A program made the position numbers and the translations under genes. 64,000 nt of DNA from Janthinobacterium sp. 64 (GTDB lineage: Bacteria; Pseudomonadota; Gammaproteobacteria; Burkholderiales; Burkholderiaceae_D): NCBI RefSeq assembly GCF_002813325.1, contig NZ_PHUG01000001.1, positions 3,162,001 to 3,226,000 on the forward strand, in the 5' to 3' direction. This document shows, in pieces, positions 41,159-50,273 of the stretch. Within the stretch, counting starts at the first letter, position 1. Every line of letters starts with the position of its first letter. The notes beneath the pieces were generated by a model. It had not been told where the DNA came from and ran no database searches. It saw nothing but the letters and a program-made list of their open reading frames with translations.

Positions 41159-41704
41159 ATGCAAATTCAAACCACAGCAATTCCGGACGTCCTGATCATC
41201 GAGCCTACTGTCTTTGGCGATGATCGCGGTTTTTTCTATGAGAGTTTTAACCAGAAACGCTTTACCGAACTGACTGGCATCACGCGCGATTTCGTGCAGG
41301 ACAACCACTCCAAATCCGCCAAGGGCGTGTTGCGCGGCCTGCACTACCAAATCCAGCAGCCACAAGGCAAGCTGGTGCGCGTCACCGCTGGCGAAGTCTT
41401 CGACGTCGTCGTTGACCTGCGTAAAAGTTCGCCAACTTTCGGCAAGTGGACCGGCGTAGTCCTGTCGGCCGCCAACAAACGCCAGTTATGGATACCTGAA
41501 GGTTTCGCCCACGGCTTCGTGGTGACCAGCGAAAGCGCAGAGTTCCTGTACAAGACCACCGACTATTGGGCGCCGGAATTCGAACGCAGCATCCTGTGGA
41601 ATGACCCGGCGATCGGCATCGACTGGCCGCTGGACGGCGAACCGTTACTGTCAGGCAAGGACAAAGTCGGCACATTGCTGGCCAATGCCGACGTCTTCGC
41701 CTGA
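41159..41704 (+). CDS. rfbC: dTDP-4-dehydrorhamnose 3,5-epimerase
   Basis: RfbC epimerises C3 and C5 of dTDP-4-keto-6-deoxyglucose. The 181-residue cupin has the family segments EPTVFGDDRGFFYESFN, the catalytic His in LRGLHYQ, and the C-terminal NDPAIGIDWPL. Third in the operon, 23 bases after rfbA. Confidence 0.96.
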   Translation: MQIQTTAIPDVLIIEPTVFGDDRGFFYESFNQKRFTELTGITRDFVQDNHSKSAKGVLRGLHYQIQQPQGKLVRVTAGEVFDVVVDLRKSSPTFGKWTGVVLSAANKRQLWIPEGFAHGFVVTSESAEFLYKTTDYWAPEFERSILWNDPAIGIDWPLDGEPLLSGKDKVGTLLANADVFA

Positions 41705-41744
41705 GCACTGCAACACTGCCACTCCCCCCTTCATGGAAACAAAT

Positions 41745-42617
41745 ATGAGCCGTATCTTAATTACAGGAAAAAACGGCCAGGTCGGCTACGAACTGGAACG
41801 CAGCCTGCAAGGTCTGGGAGAGATCATCGCGCTAGACCGCAGCCAGATAGACCTGGCCGACCTGGACCAGGTGCGCGACGTAATCCGCCGCATCAAGCCG
41901 ACCCTGATCGTCAATCCGGCCGCCTACACCGCTGTCGACAAGGCCGAGAGCGAGCCTGAACTGGCAATGCGCATCAACGGTGAAGCGCCGGGCGTGATGG
42001 CGGAGGAGGCGAAAAAACTGGGTGCCGCGATGATCCATTACAGCACCGACTACGTGTTTGATGGCTCGAAAGATGGGCCCTACGTCGAAACCGATCCGAC
42101 CTGCCCGATCAATGTCTACGGCAGCAGCAAGCTGGCCGGGGAACAGGCGATCCAGGCCACAGGCATCCCGCACCTGATCTTGCGCACCAGCTGGGTCTAT
42201 AGCACACATGGCAAGAACTTTCTGTTGACCATGCTGCGCCTGGCAAAGGAGCGCGAAGAACTAAGTATCGTATCCGATCAGTTCGGCGCACCGACGTGGA
42301 GTCGTACCATCGCCGATACCACGGCGCATATCGTGGCGCAAAGCCTGACGGCAAGCGACCAGCAAGCATGGTGGCAGGCACGCTCCGGTCTGTATCATTT
42401 GACGGCGCAAGGAAGGACCAGCTGGTTCGGTTTTACCGAAGCGATCATGGCCCATGCGTCAGTGGATAAGAAACCACGTTTGAATGCGATAGAGGCCAAA
42501 AACTATCCGGTGCCTGCGAAACGTCCCACCAATTCGGTGCTGTCCTCAAAACGCCTGATGGAAACTTTTTGTGGGCTACCACAGTGGCAAAGTACCTTGA
42601 CATTGTGCCTAGGATAA
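41745..42617 (+). CDS. rfbD: dTDP-4-dehydrorhamnose reductase
   Basis: RfbD reduces dTDP-4-dehydrorhamnose to dTDP-L-rhamnose. The 290-residue SDR has TGKNGQVGYEL at the N-terminus, STDYVFDG, and YGSSKLAGE with YxxxK. The start is ATG 41745 (MSRILITG) or four codons upstream at 41733; GGAAA at the right distance favours 41745. Gene order B-A-C-D is complete, so dTDP-rhamnose can be made. Confidence 0.95.
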   Translation: MSRILITGKNGQVGYELERSLQGLGEIIALDRSQIDLADLDQVRDVIRRIKPTLIVNPAAYTAVDKAESEPELAMRINGEAPGVMAEEAKKLGAAMIHYSTDYVFDGSKDGPYVETDPTCPINVYGSSKLAGEQAIQATGIPHLILRTSWVYSTHGKNFLLTMLRLAKEREELSIVSDQFGAPTWSRTIADTTAHIVAQSLTASDQQAWWQARSGLYHLTAQGRTSWFGFTEAIMAHASVDKKPRLNAIEAKNYPVPAKRPTNSVLSSKRLMETFCGLPQWQSTLTLCLG

Positions 42618-42736
42618 CTGATTAAAGCTGAATTTTTCGTCAAACGCATCTATAACTGTCAAGCCCTCCCCCGGTGTCAGAATGGTTGTCGCTCCGATAG
42701 GTTTAGTAAACTTGGGGGCGTTGACTGGAGCATGAA

Positions 42737-43042
42737 TTGGCACGATACGGACAAGAATTTAAAGACAGGGCGGTGGCGAGACTGCTGCCGCCAGAGAGCG
42801 CATCGATCAAAGATGTGGCCAACGAAATCGGTGTGGGCGCGTCGACGTTGGAGCGCTGGTGTAGTGAGGCATTGTCCCAGCCAGGCCGCGAGCGAATCTG
42901 GACGGGGGCGGCGCGCTTCGATGCCGTGTTGGGCACAGCAGCGATGGACGAGGCAGCAAGAGCGCCTGGTGCCGCGCCAACGGAGTCTATCCACAAGAGC
43001 TGGCGGTATCCCCCGGTGTCAGAATGGTTGTCGCTCCGATAG
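42737..43042 (+). pseudogene. Duplicated fragment of IS3-family OrfA
   Basis: Repeats the first ~75 codons of the complete OrfA at 43079 with a few substitutions, then loses a base (MDEAARAPG against MDEASKSAW) and runs into the second copy. It is the extra unit of the tandem duplication and is not expected to work. Confidence 0.85.
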
Positions 43043-43078
43043 GTTTGGTAAACTTGGGGGCGTTGACTGGAGCATGAA

Positions 43079-43558
43079 TTGGCACGATATGGACAAGAAT
43101 TTAAAGAGAGGGCGGTGGCGAGACTGCTGCCGCCAGAGAGCGCATCGATCAAAGATGTGGCCAACGAAATCGGTGTGGGCGCGTCGACGTTGGAGCGCTG
43201 GCGTAGTGAGGCATTGTCCCAGCCAGGCCGCGAGCGAATCTGGACGGGGGCGGCGCGCTTCGATGCCGTGTTGAGCACAGCAGCGATGGACGAGGCCAGC
43301 AAGAGCGCCTGGTGCCGCGCCAACGGCGTCTATCCGCAAGAGCTGGCGGTATGGCGCGAGAATGCGATGTCTGCCTTGTCCGGTGACGCGGTACCACGCA
43401 CCAGCGCCCAGGAGGCGAAGCAGGACCGGCGCAAGATCAAGGAACTCGAGCGCGAGATCCGTCGCAAAGACAAGGCGCTTGCCGAGACCGCAACGCTGCT
43501 GGTGCTGTCAAAAAAAGTCGCGGCGATCTTCAACAGGGACATGGGCGAGGACGAATGA
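43079..43558 (+). CDS. IS3-family transposase OrfA
   Basis: A 159-residue OrfA: helix-turn-helix (EFKERAVARLLPPESASIKDVANEIGVGASTLERWRSE) and a coiled-coil C-terminus (RRKIKELEREIRRKDKALAE). An A7G slippery run near 43510 and an ATGA overlap with the start of OrfB (43555) are the usual frameshift arrangement. Complete, but its OrfB partner is broken. Confidence 0.9.
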   Translation: MARYGQEFKERAVARLLPPESASIKDVANEIGVGASTLERWRSEALSQPGRERIWTGAARFDAVLSTAAMDEASKSAWCRANGVYPQELAVWRENAMSALSGDAVPRTSAQEAKQDRRKIKELEREIRRKDKALAETATLLVLSKKVAAIFNRDMGEDE

Positions 43559-44632
43559 TCGGCCTCGAAGATCGCCAACGCATAGCCCAGGATATCGGCA
43601 GGAGCAAGGCTGTACAAGGCCTGCGCGGTCGCTGGCATCGATGTGCGGACACTGTAACGCTGGCAGGTGGGTAACGGACTGGTCGCCGGCGACTTGCGGC
43701 CATTTGCGGTGCGCCCCACGCCTGCGCACGCGCTCAGCACCGACGAGCGCGCACAGGTGCTGCAGGTGGCCAACGAGGCCCGTTTCGCCGATGTCCCGCC
43801 GGCGCGGATCGTGCCCATTCTGGCCGATGAAGGTGTGTATGTTGCGAGCGAATCGACCTTCAGCCGCTTACTGCGCGCTGCTGGTCAAGCGACGTACCGG
43901 GGGCCCGCCAAAACGCCACGCAAGACACGCCCGCCCACGACCCATGTCGCCACAGCGCCGCGCCAGGTCTGGTGCTGGGACATGACTTACCTGCCCGCCA
44001 ATATCGCCTGCCGCTGGTTCTACCTGTACCTGATTCTGGACCTGTACAGTCGTAAAATCGTTGGCTGGGAGGTTCATGGCGAGGACGATGCCGATCATGC
44101 CGCGCATCTAGTTCGCCGTACCGCGTTCGCCGAGGGGATTGCTGCCAACGCCAACAAGCCGGTGCTCCATGGCGACAATGGCGCCACGCTCAAGGCGACG
44201 ACGGTGCTGGCGATGCTGCATTGGCTGGGGGTGAAGCCGTCGTACTCGCGGCCGCGCGTCAGTGACGACAATGCGTTCGCCGAGGCGTTGTTCCGCACTG
44301 CGAAGTATCGACCGGAGTTTCCTGCCGACGGCTTCACTGACCTCGACGCCGCACGGGCATGGACCATACGCTTCACCCACTGGTACAACTTTGAACACAA
44401 GCATAGCGGTATCCAGTACGTCAGCCCGGCACAGCGCCACGCCGGTGGCGATCATGCAATCTTGGAGGCGAGGCACGCAGTGTATCTGGCCGCTCGGCAG
44501 CGCAACCCGGCGCGCTGGTCGGGGAATACTCGCAACTGGACACCTGTAGGCCCGGTGACTCTCAACCCTGAACGAGACAGCGCTGTGGATCTGGCCGCCA
44601 CCGTGGAAGGAGTAAGTCAAAAAGCTGCATGA
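43555..44632 (+). pseudogene. IS3-family OrfB, disrupted
   Basis: The DDE integrase core is well preserved from about 43667 onward (VWCWDMTYLPANIACRW, DLYSRKIVGWEV, HGDNGATLKATTV, DDNAFAEALFRTAKY). The N-terminal part starts properly at 43555 (MIGLEDRQRIAQDIG) but needs one frameshift to reach the core, and an in-frame TAA at 43655-43657 replaces what is normally a Gln codon (RTL-stop-RW). The element is therefore probably immobile unless helped in trans. Confidence 0.88.
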
Positions 44633-44853
44633 GTCGGGCGACAACTACCTTGACATTCACCGGAGTGGTGCGGGCTTGGCTGTGAAGGGCTTGGCTCATG
44701 GCGCTGGTAGTTAGGTGCAGGATTCAACAGTGTACTCAAAAGCAACCTAGCTCTGAAAAATGGCAGGCTGCGAGTTGGAATATGATCACCCATATCTAAA
44801 CAACTAGACCACAGCAATAGAACGACATCACATAATTATCCGGCCGCTTATCA

Positions 44854-45621
44854 CTACTGTTTAAAATAATAAAGTAAAGATTCCTTCTGATATTTCTTGC
44901 TTGCACTATCTGCATCAGTCATCGCGCGAAACCAAAGTTGTGCCAACGCTTTCTGTCCAAGTTCATTGAAACTACATTGATCCGAACGATATACTGAACC
45001 AAGTGCACCAATCTCCGGCCCAGGAAATCGATTAATCAAAGGAGCCCATAGGGGGAAGGATACCTCCTGCTCTCCGGTTGCCCCTTCACAACTTACACTT
45101 AGCCCGATAATCCATTTGTCGATCTTAGTATTTAGACTTATCGACCTTATCACTCCCCGAACATCACTAATGTAGTTCGACTGAGGAAATTTGGCACCGA
45201 TAAGTCTCCCCTGCCATAATGCATAATCGAATTTTATATTTTTTAAATTTGCAGTATCAAGGGCCAATTTCAACTTCTGATGGGCACGACCTCCCACAAG
45301 CCAATCACGTACATTTGTCCCTGCTTTACCGATTGGCATGAAAATCACACGATCTGCCATACGTAATTTGATCATTTCCTGCCCTAACGGAAGTAAAATA
45401 TTACCTTCCATACAATCGGCCCAAAGAAATGGAGACTGTGCAGAAATTTCTCGTCCATTTAAGCCGATTTGATAAACTCCTTTTATTTCGCTAAATAAAT
45501 CAACCTTACAGTTTTCTGGTGCACTTTCCTGTATTACCAATATATAAACATCCCGAGCATTTGCTGATCCAACTAGCAATAATAATACTGTTACAATAAA
45601 AAATTTAACAACCAATAACAT
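44854..45621 (-). CDS. SASA/SGNH-like protein, catalytic residues lost
   Basis: A 255-residue exported protein (signal peptide MLLVVKFFIVTVLLLLVGSANA), clearly paralogous to the protein at 46634. Aligned motifs: GQS becomes QES (Ser33), GGTKVEDW becomes AGTNVRDW, WHQGSSN becomes WQGRLIG, and DDCHLN becomes SDQCSFN, so the catalytic His is lost. It is most likely a pseudo-esterase. It overlaps the acyltransferase gene by 17 bases, so the three genes are one operon. Function is unknown; substrate binding without catalysis is possible. Confidence 0.75.
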   Translation of the reverse strand: MLLVVKFFIVTVLLLLVGSANARDVYILVIQESAPENCKVDLFSEIKGVYQIGLNGREISAQSPFLWADCMEGNILLPLGQEMIKLRMADRVIFMPIGKAGTNVRDWLVGGRAHQKLKLALDTANLKNIKFDYALWQGRLIGAKFPQSNYISDVRGVIRSISLNTKIDKWIIGLSVSCEGATGEQEVSFPLWAPLINRFPGPEIGALGSVYRSDQCSFNELGQKALAQLWFRAMTDADSASKKYQKESLLYYFKQ

Positions 45622-46618
45622 AGCGGCTCCATTTCTTCAATATTCTCTTCGCAAAAAAAACGATAACAATAGAAACAAAAATAACGACGCCGATTTCTGA
45701 AAGTGCTTTCACAATTGGATCACAATAATTTATATTTTTTGACATTTTATTAAAAAATGAACTCATAAATCCATGAACAAAGAACAAGCCAAAACTAATT
45801 TTCGAAAAATATCCAAACACATTATTTTCACGGTCAAAAAACTGCTCAAATAAGAAAAATATCGCAACAAGTAAAGCTAGTTTGCCCAGCACGATATAAT
45901 TCAACTTTCCAAAACCATTAAAGAAGCTGTTTGGCATACTTTCAAACCCAGGAAAAAAAATACCAAAGACGAAGAAAGAAAAAAATGCGATAGCGATAAT
46001 TTTCTTCTTTGTCGATGTTTTTAATTTTTCTAGCAACACAGCATCTTTTGCAGCAACAATACCTAGTAAATAAAAACCAAAAAAATGCAAAAATGACAGC
46101 ATCGCATTTGTGTTATATATCGGACGTGAAGAAAAAATACTAAAAATCAAACTAAAAACACTAACATAATATAAAAATTTCGACTTTGATAAAATTATAA
46201 AAATTGGAGTCAAAAGAAAAAATAATGTAATCATCGGAATAAACCACATAGGGCCGACGATAACGCCCCCAGACATCAATGACCAAAAAACATATTGTGA
46301 CGGAGTCAAACCATAGAGAATATGCTGCGAAGAATATATTCCATATAATATTACAGGGATAGAAAGAATGATATATGGCAATAGTACATACTTTCCTTTT
46401 TTAACGACATAACTCCAATAGTTAAATTTATTTACTTCAAGATAATAAAAAAGGTATCCTGAAATAAATACAAACCAGGTTGTTGCATCTCCAACAATAT
46501 AGTAAAAATAATCACCACCCATCCCGATTTTTTGAATCGACATAACATGAGATAGCATAACAAAAATTATTGCGACTCCACGAAAATTCTCCAGCGAATA
46601 TCTAAACTTCGACCTCAT
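45605..46618 (-). CDS. Acyltransferase-3 family membrane protein
   Basis: A 337-residue protein of the acyltransferase 3 family, which O-acylates sugars at the membrane. The first helix has the conserved Arg and His (RGVAIIFVMLSH, Arg13 and His24), and about ten transmembrane helices follow. It likely adds an acetyl or other acyl group to the polysaccharide. It sits between two SASA-like genes: a transferase paired with an esterase and a pseudo-esterase. The AT-rich codon use is foreign to the chromosome. Confidence 0.88.
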   Translation of the reverse strand: MRSKFRYSLENFRGVAIIFVMLSHVMSIQKIGMGGDYFYYIVGDATTWFVFISGYLFYYLEVNKFNYWSYVVKKGKYVLLPYIILSIPVILYGIYSSQHILYGLTPSQYVFWSLMSGGVIVGPMWFIPMITLFFLLTPIFIILSKSKFLYYVSVFSLIFSIFSSRPIYNTNAMLSFLHFFGFYLLGIVAAKDAVLLEKLKTSTKKKIIAIAFFSFFVFGIFFPGFESMPNSFFNGFGKLNYIVLGKLALLVAIFFLFEQFFDRENNVFGYFSKISFGLFFVHGFMSSFFNKMSKNINYCDPIVKALSEIGVVIFVSIVIVFFAKRILKKWSRYVIGC

Positions 46619-46633
46619 ATTATCTAATCTATC

Positions 46634-47404
46634 CTATTTAAGAGCAGCTTTTATTGAATCAAACCACATAGATGCCATTTTTTCTTGACCGAGATAATTT
46701 AAATGGCAATCATCAAACCTATATTCATTTCCTAGTAAATTATTATTCGGTCCAATATAGCGTTTTAATTCTGGCATATTCCCCATCATAATCTGTGCCA
46801 ATTCGATATTACGATCATACGTAGTACCACAACGCGAATGCACAGCGATGATCCAACGATTAATTGAAATTTTACTATTCACATAATCAAGCATAGTTGT
46901 CAGTCGATCAGTATATACCATCTTATCCGTCCCGGCATTTGAAGAACCCTGATGCCACAAAGCCAAATCAAAGCTAACTCCCTGCTTCTGGATTAATGCT
47001 ATTGCATTGTTCAGTTTACCAAATGCCGCCCCACCTCTCTGCCAGTCTTCCACTTTGGTTCCGCCCATACCAATTGGCATAAATATCACCTTGCGTGCAA
47101 CACCGCTCTCGATTAATTTTTTTCCAAGAGGCATCCACATTGAACCGTTACCGCAATCGGCCCATTCAAATGGATCGCTGGCAGGTTTCACCGAGCCATC
47201 TTTAGCTATTTGAAAAACGTTCTCGACAGGACCATAAATATGCCCATTGCAATTCGACGATATCGACTGGCCGATGACAAGAATTCGTAGTTCCAATAAT
47301 GGGTAAATGTCTACATGGGGCAGAGGAGCGGAAGGAGCATTGGATGTTCCGCCTCCGCATGCTGTAACTAGTAGGCCGGAAAATAACAGAAATAAATAAT
47401 TCAT
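46634..47404 (-). CDS. SASA/SGNH-family esterase lipoprotein
   Basis: A 256-residue lipoprotein (MNYLFLLFSGLLVTACGGG, lipobox Cys16). Sialate O-acetylesterase-like (SASA, SGNH superfamily) motifs are intact: GQS (residues 45-47), PIGMGGTKVEDW, LWHQGSSN, and the C-terminal DDCHLNYLGQ with Asp and His. It should hydrolyse O-acyl groups on surface carbohydrate. First gene of an operon with the acyltransferase and a degenerate paralogue. AT-rich. Confidence 0.85.
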   Translation of the reverse strand: MNYLFLLFSGLLVTACGGGTSNAPSAPLPHVDIYPLLELRILVIGQSISSNCNGHIYGPVENVFQIAKDGSVKPASDPFEWADCGNGSMWMPLGKKLIESGVARKVIFMPIGMGGTKVEDWQRGGAAFGKLNNAIALIQKQGVSFDLALWHQGSSNAGTDKMVYTDRLTTMLDYVNSKISINRWIIAVHSRCGTTYDRNIELAQIMMGNMPELKRYIGPNNNLLGNEYRFDDCHLNYLGQEKMASMWFDSIKAALK

Positions 47405-47786
47405 CAGAAAAAACTTTTCTAAACTAAGGTTAGCTGCTGGTAAAACTCATCGTGTTTACGGATTAAATCGTCTAACTGATAAACTGGAGATATTTTAGTA
47501 TCAATTTTTAAAATTCATATAGTTTCAAAATCGGCTATTAAAATGGCCGCGCAGTGAATACTTCCGAAAATGATCGTGATTAAATAATCATGGTATATTT
47601 TTCAGTACGAATTTATTACAAAGTTTGAGGAGATATCAATCCAACCGAGTTAAAACTTCCCTAAAGGTAAATTAATATCGTATGGACAATAATCCGTCAC
47701 ACCGTCCAATCACATTATTATCCAGAATGAACATCAGAAGTTATGGTCCAAGTAAGTATATAAGAACTAAAAAACAACTGACAAAT
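47405..47786. other. AT-rich gap with a possible C-terminal coding remnant
   Basis: About 380 bases without an intact gene. On the minus strand near 47420-47510 a short frame reads like the end of a protein (SPVYQLDDLIRKHDEFYQQL then stop), which suggests a lost gene. The rest, to 47786, shows nothing I can name. Confidence 0.35.
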
Positions 47787-48722
47787 TTACTTTCCCCAAT
47801 ATCTCCGGTGCATGCTTAAACGTTTTTTGAGGCTACGTGATAGCCTTTTTTCGCATGAGCCGAGTTTATATCCTACATACTTAAAAAAGTTTCTGATAAT
47901 AGAATCAGGAATCAACCAAGGTGCATTCCTCAGCAGAAACTTAAGTTCAGAAAATACAAATTTCCTGCCTTCCCCCTCCGCGCGACCGAATGCTTTTAAA
48001 ATCCACGATTCGCGTGAATGAAAGACGCCGATATCAAAACAACGACGAAAATCTTCGCGATAAGAATAATCGTGCGAATGATACACTTGTGCATTAGCGA
48101 CATATCCGATTTTTTTATTGGCAATCAGTAATTTTGCTGCGACATAAGTATCTTCGCCAAAAATATTATCGTCTGGAAAGCCACCTACCATATTCAACAT
48201 GATGCGCCGATATGCCGAAAAAGAATTTGATATGAAAGCCACTTTAATACCTAATTCACGAGCATTCGAAATACTACGTAATGTGGATCGATCGGGATAA
48301 TTAAATATCCGTGCATGTGCACCTATATATCCCGCATTATGATGAGGCAATTGCCGTCCATACGTGGCAGAAACTTCAGGATCATAAAATGGCATAATTA
48401 ATTCTTCTAATGCATTTGTATTTGACAAAAATGCGTCTTGAGTCATATATACAAGTATATCCATATTAGACAATAAACTCGCACCCATTTTCCTAGTAGT
48501 ACCGTGATTAAAATCTTCACGTGAAATGACGATGACTTCACACCCTGCCATGCGAGAAAGTTCAGCAGTCGAATCGTCAGAGGAAGAGTCAATGATCAAA
48601 ATACGTGCGGGCTTCAGAGTCTGTGCGAACATGTTTTTCAGCCATTCGCTCCACTCATGACCAGCATTCAAGGTAGGCACAATTACACCGACAGCCATGG
48701 TCGTAGTAATATTAATACTCAT
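47787..48722 (-). CDS. Family-2 glycosyltransferase (rhamnosyltransferase-like)
   Basis: A 311-residue GT-A fold enzyme: start VGVIVPTLNAGHEW, the DSSSDDSTAELS segment, and the SREDFNHGTTRKMGASLL motif typical of rhamnosyltransferases in O-antigen clusters (compare RfbN-like NHGGTR). The rhamnose operon nearby supports dTDP-L-rhamnose as donor. It is separated from the upstream polymerase gene by 516 bases holding a dead acetyltransferase. Confidence 0.85.
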   Translation of the reverse strand: MSINITTTMAVGVIVPTLNAGHEWSEWLKNMFAQTLKPARILIIDSSSDDSTAELSRMAGCEVIVISREDFNHGTTRKMGASLLSNMDILVYMTQDAFLSNTNALEELIMPFYDPEVSATYGRQLPHHNAGYIGAHARIFNYPDRSTLRSISNARELGIKVAFISNSFSAYRRIMLNMVGGFPDDNIFGEDTYVAAKLLIANKKIGYVANAQVYHSHDYSYREDFRRCFDIGVFHSRESWILKAFGRAEGEGRKFVFSELKFLLRNAPWLIPDSIIRNFFKYVGYKLGSCEKRLSRSLKKRLSMHRRYWGK

Positions 48723-49238
48723 ATTTTTCCAAACTAGGTGAACTTAATTACAAACTAATGTAATTAAAATAAAAAACTCACGTGAACTTAAGAAAAAGTC
48801 TACTCATACGAGCAAAATTTTTAATCAAACCTACTGGTCTCCAGTCACGATCGTTTTCGCAGGAATATTCCCCTTAATGACAGAATTCGAACCATGTAGT
48901 AATACATACACATTTTTAATCAAAAAATCTTAGTGAGTATACTTCCAATATTAGGAATCTTCAGAAATACATGTCCTATCTATCTTATTTGAGAAAATGT
49001 TAATTATTCAAGAAAAAATAATAAAATGTTATGCTTTTTACATAAAAATTCCCAAGCCCACAGCTATATGTGTATAACTGCACTCTGACATGTACCGATA
49101 TCAAGATTCCAAGAAAAACGCGAATAAATTTCCCTATGTATTTTTGATAGTATTTGGTGAGAATAAAAAATCCTCAGGTTGAATCGATTAGAAAAATTAA
49201 CTAGTTTTCCTACCAAAACTTTTTAAAATTATGAAAAA
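48723..49238 (-). pseudogene. Degraded hexapeptide acyltransferase remnant
   Basis: 516 AT-rich bases with no intact gene. On the minus strand at about 48840-48925 a frame reads IKNVYVLLHGSNSVIKG then NIPAKTIVTGD, the typical end of a left-handed beta-helix (hexapeptide-repeat) acetyltransferase, with stops on both sides. Further upstream (near 49100-49180) phrases such as LRIFYSHQ and SRFSWNLDIGT resemble the N-terminal region of serine-acetyltransferase-like sugar acyltransferases, in other frames. I infer a decayed sugar O-acetyltransferase. Confidence 0.55.
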
Positions 49239-50273
49239 TCAAAAAAAATCATATGGCGCAAATAACACATTACCTTCCGGTCCCACTAGAAATATTTGTC
49301 TCAAAAAGTTAACCACCCCCAAAATACCAATGAGTAACACTAGATATTTTGCCTTTATTGTTATATTTTCTCTTTCAATGGAACTAGAAACAGAAATTGC
49401 CAAAAGAAAAACAGCGATTTGAAGTAAGCGCAATCCTGACATGGAAAAATAAGAAATAACAAGAGACAACAACGCGAGCAATATGGAGATACAATAAAGA
49501 TTAATGCCCCATCTTAATGGCACCTTTGAAATTCTTGCTATAAATATAATTGCAATGGTTTGCACTATAGGAAATAATCCAGAAAAAACAGATGGTCGTG
49601 AAATTTCTGAATAATCACTTGCTTTATATTGGAAATATTGAAATATAGCGATCAAACGGGGATCCATGACCACTATACCGATACCTAGCAATAGCAGCAG
49701 GATCCCACAGCCGGTAGATATCATTATAATCAGCATGCTGCTATGAATTAAGCCTGGAATTACCGCCATGAGCATACCTAATGTGGGTCGAACCTTTGGA
49801 ATCAGCAATATGATTACAGATGTCAATGCGAAAGCCATGCCGTAACGCATACCATTAAACGTCGCGTCGACAAACAGAACTGGTAATAGCCCTACACCGA
49901 ATAAAGGAATGCTCTTATCGATTTTGGCAGCACCAATAGAAAATAATATCCAACAAAAAAGGGCCTGAAACAATGCAAATGTCTGAAATTTTCCTCCGGA
50001 ATTTTTAATAATCATCTGGATAAAATAAAAAATTGGATCCGTTGTCGATAATTCAAAAATCGAGGTAATACGAAAGGAATCAAAATTATCCCGATACATT
50101 TTTGTATCAGTTCCTGCATATCCTCGCAATGCCGCGAATATAAAAGTTGGAAAGAAAATTAATAAATTGACGAAAATTCGAGATTTTAAATCGAAGCGTT
50201 TATTAAAAAAAATGGGGATCAGCGGAAAAAATAGACACATACCATAGACTAATCCAGAAGCAACCGAGTCCAT
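49239..50273 (-). CDS. EpsG-family polysaccharide polymerase (Wzy-like)
   Basis: A 344-residue membrane protein with about ten transmembrane helices. The N-terminal loop FAALRGYAGTDTKMYRDNF is the EpsG-family signature (RxxxxGTDxxxY). It is the only polymerase candidate in the window, so it probably links repeat units in the periplasm as a Wzy. AT-rich, and its start abuts the preceding glycosyltransferase gene. Confidence 0.85.
   Translation of the reverse strand: MDSVASGLVYGMCLFFPLIPIFFNKRFDLKSRIFVNLLIFFPTFIFAALRGYAGTDTKMYRDNFDSFRITSIFELSTTDPIFYFIQMIIKNSGGKFQTFALFQALFCWILFSIGAAKIDKSIPLFGVGLLPVLFVDATFNGMRYGMAFALTSVIILLIPKVRPTLGMLMAVIPGLIHSSMLIIMISTGCGILLLLLGIGIVVMDPRLIAIFQYFQYKASDYSEISRPSVFSGLFPIVQTIAIIFIARISKVPLRWGINLYCISILLALLSLVISYFSMSGLRLLQIAVFLLAISVSSSIERENITIKAKYLVLLIGILGVVNFLRQIFLVGPEGNVLFAPYDFF

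Larger units (their letters stand above)
42675..44655 (+). mobile_element. Damaged IS3-family element with tandem 5' duplication
   Basis: Terminal repeats read TGTCAGAATGGTTGTCGC at the left and, inward from the right, TGTCAAGGTAGTTGTCGC, ending at 44655. About 340 bases of the left end are present twice in tandem (starting near 42673 and 43015). The second orf of the transposase is interrupted. It lies exactly between the rhamnose operon and the minus-strand AT-rich glycosyltransferase block, so it is a likely scar of cluster rearrangement. Confidence 0.85.
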
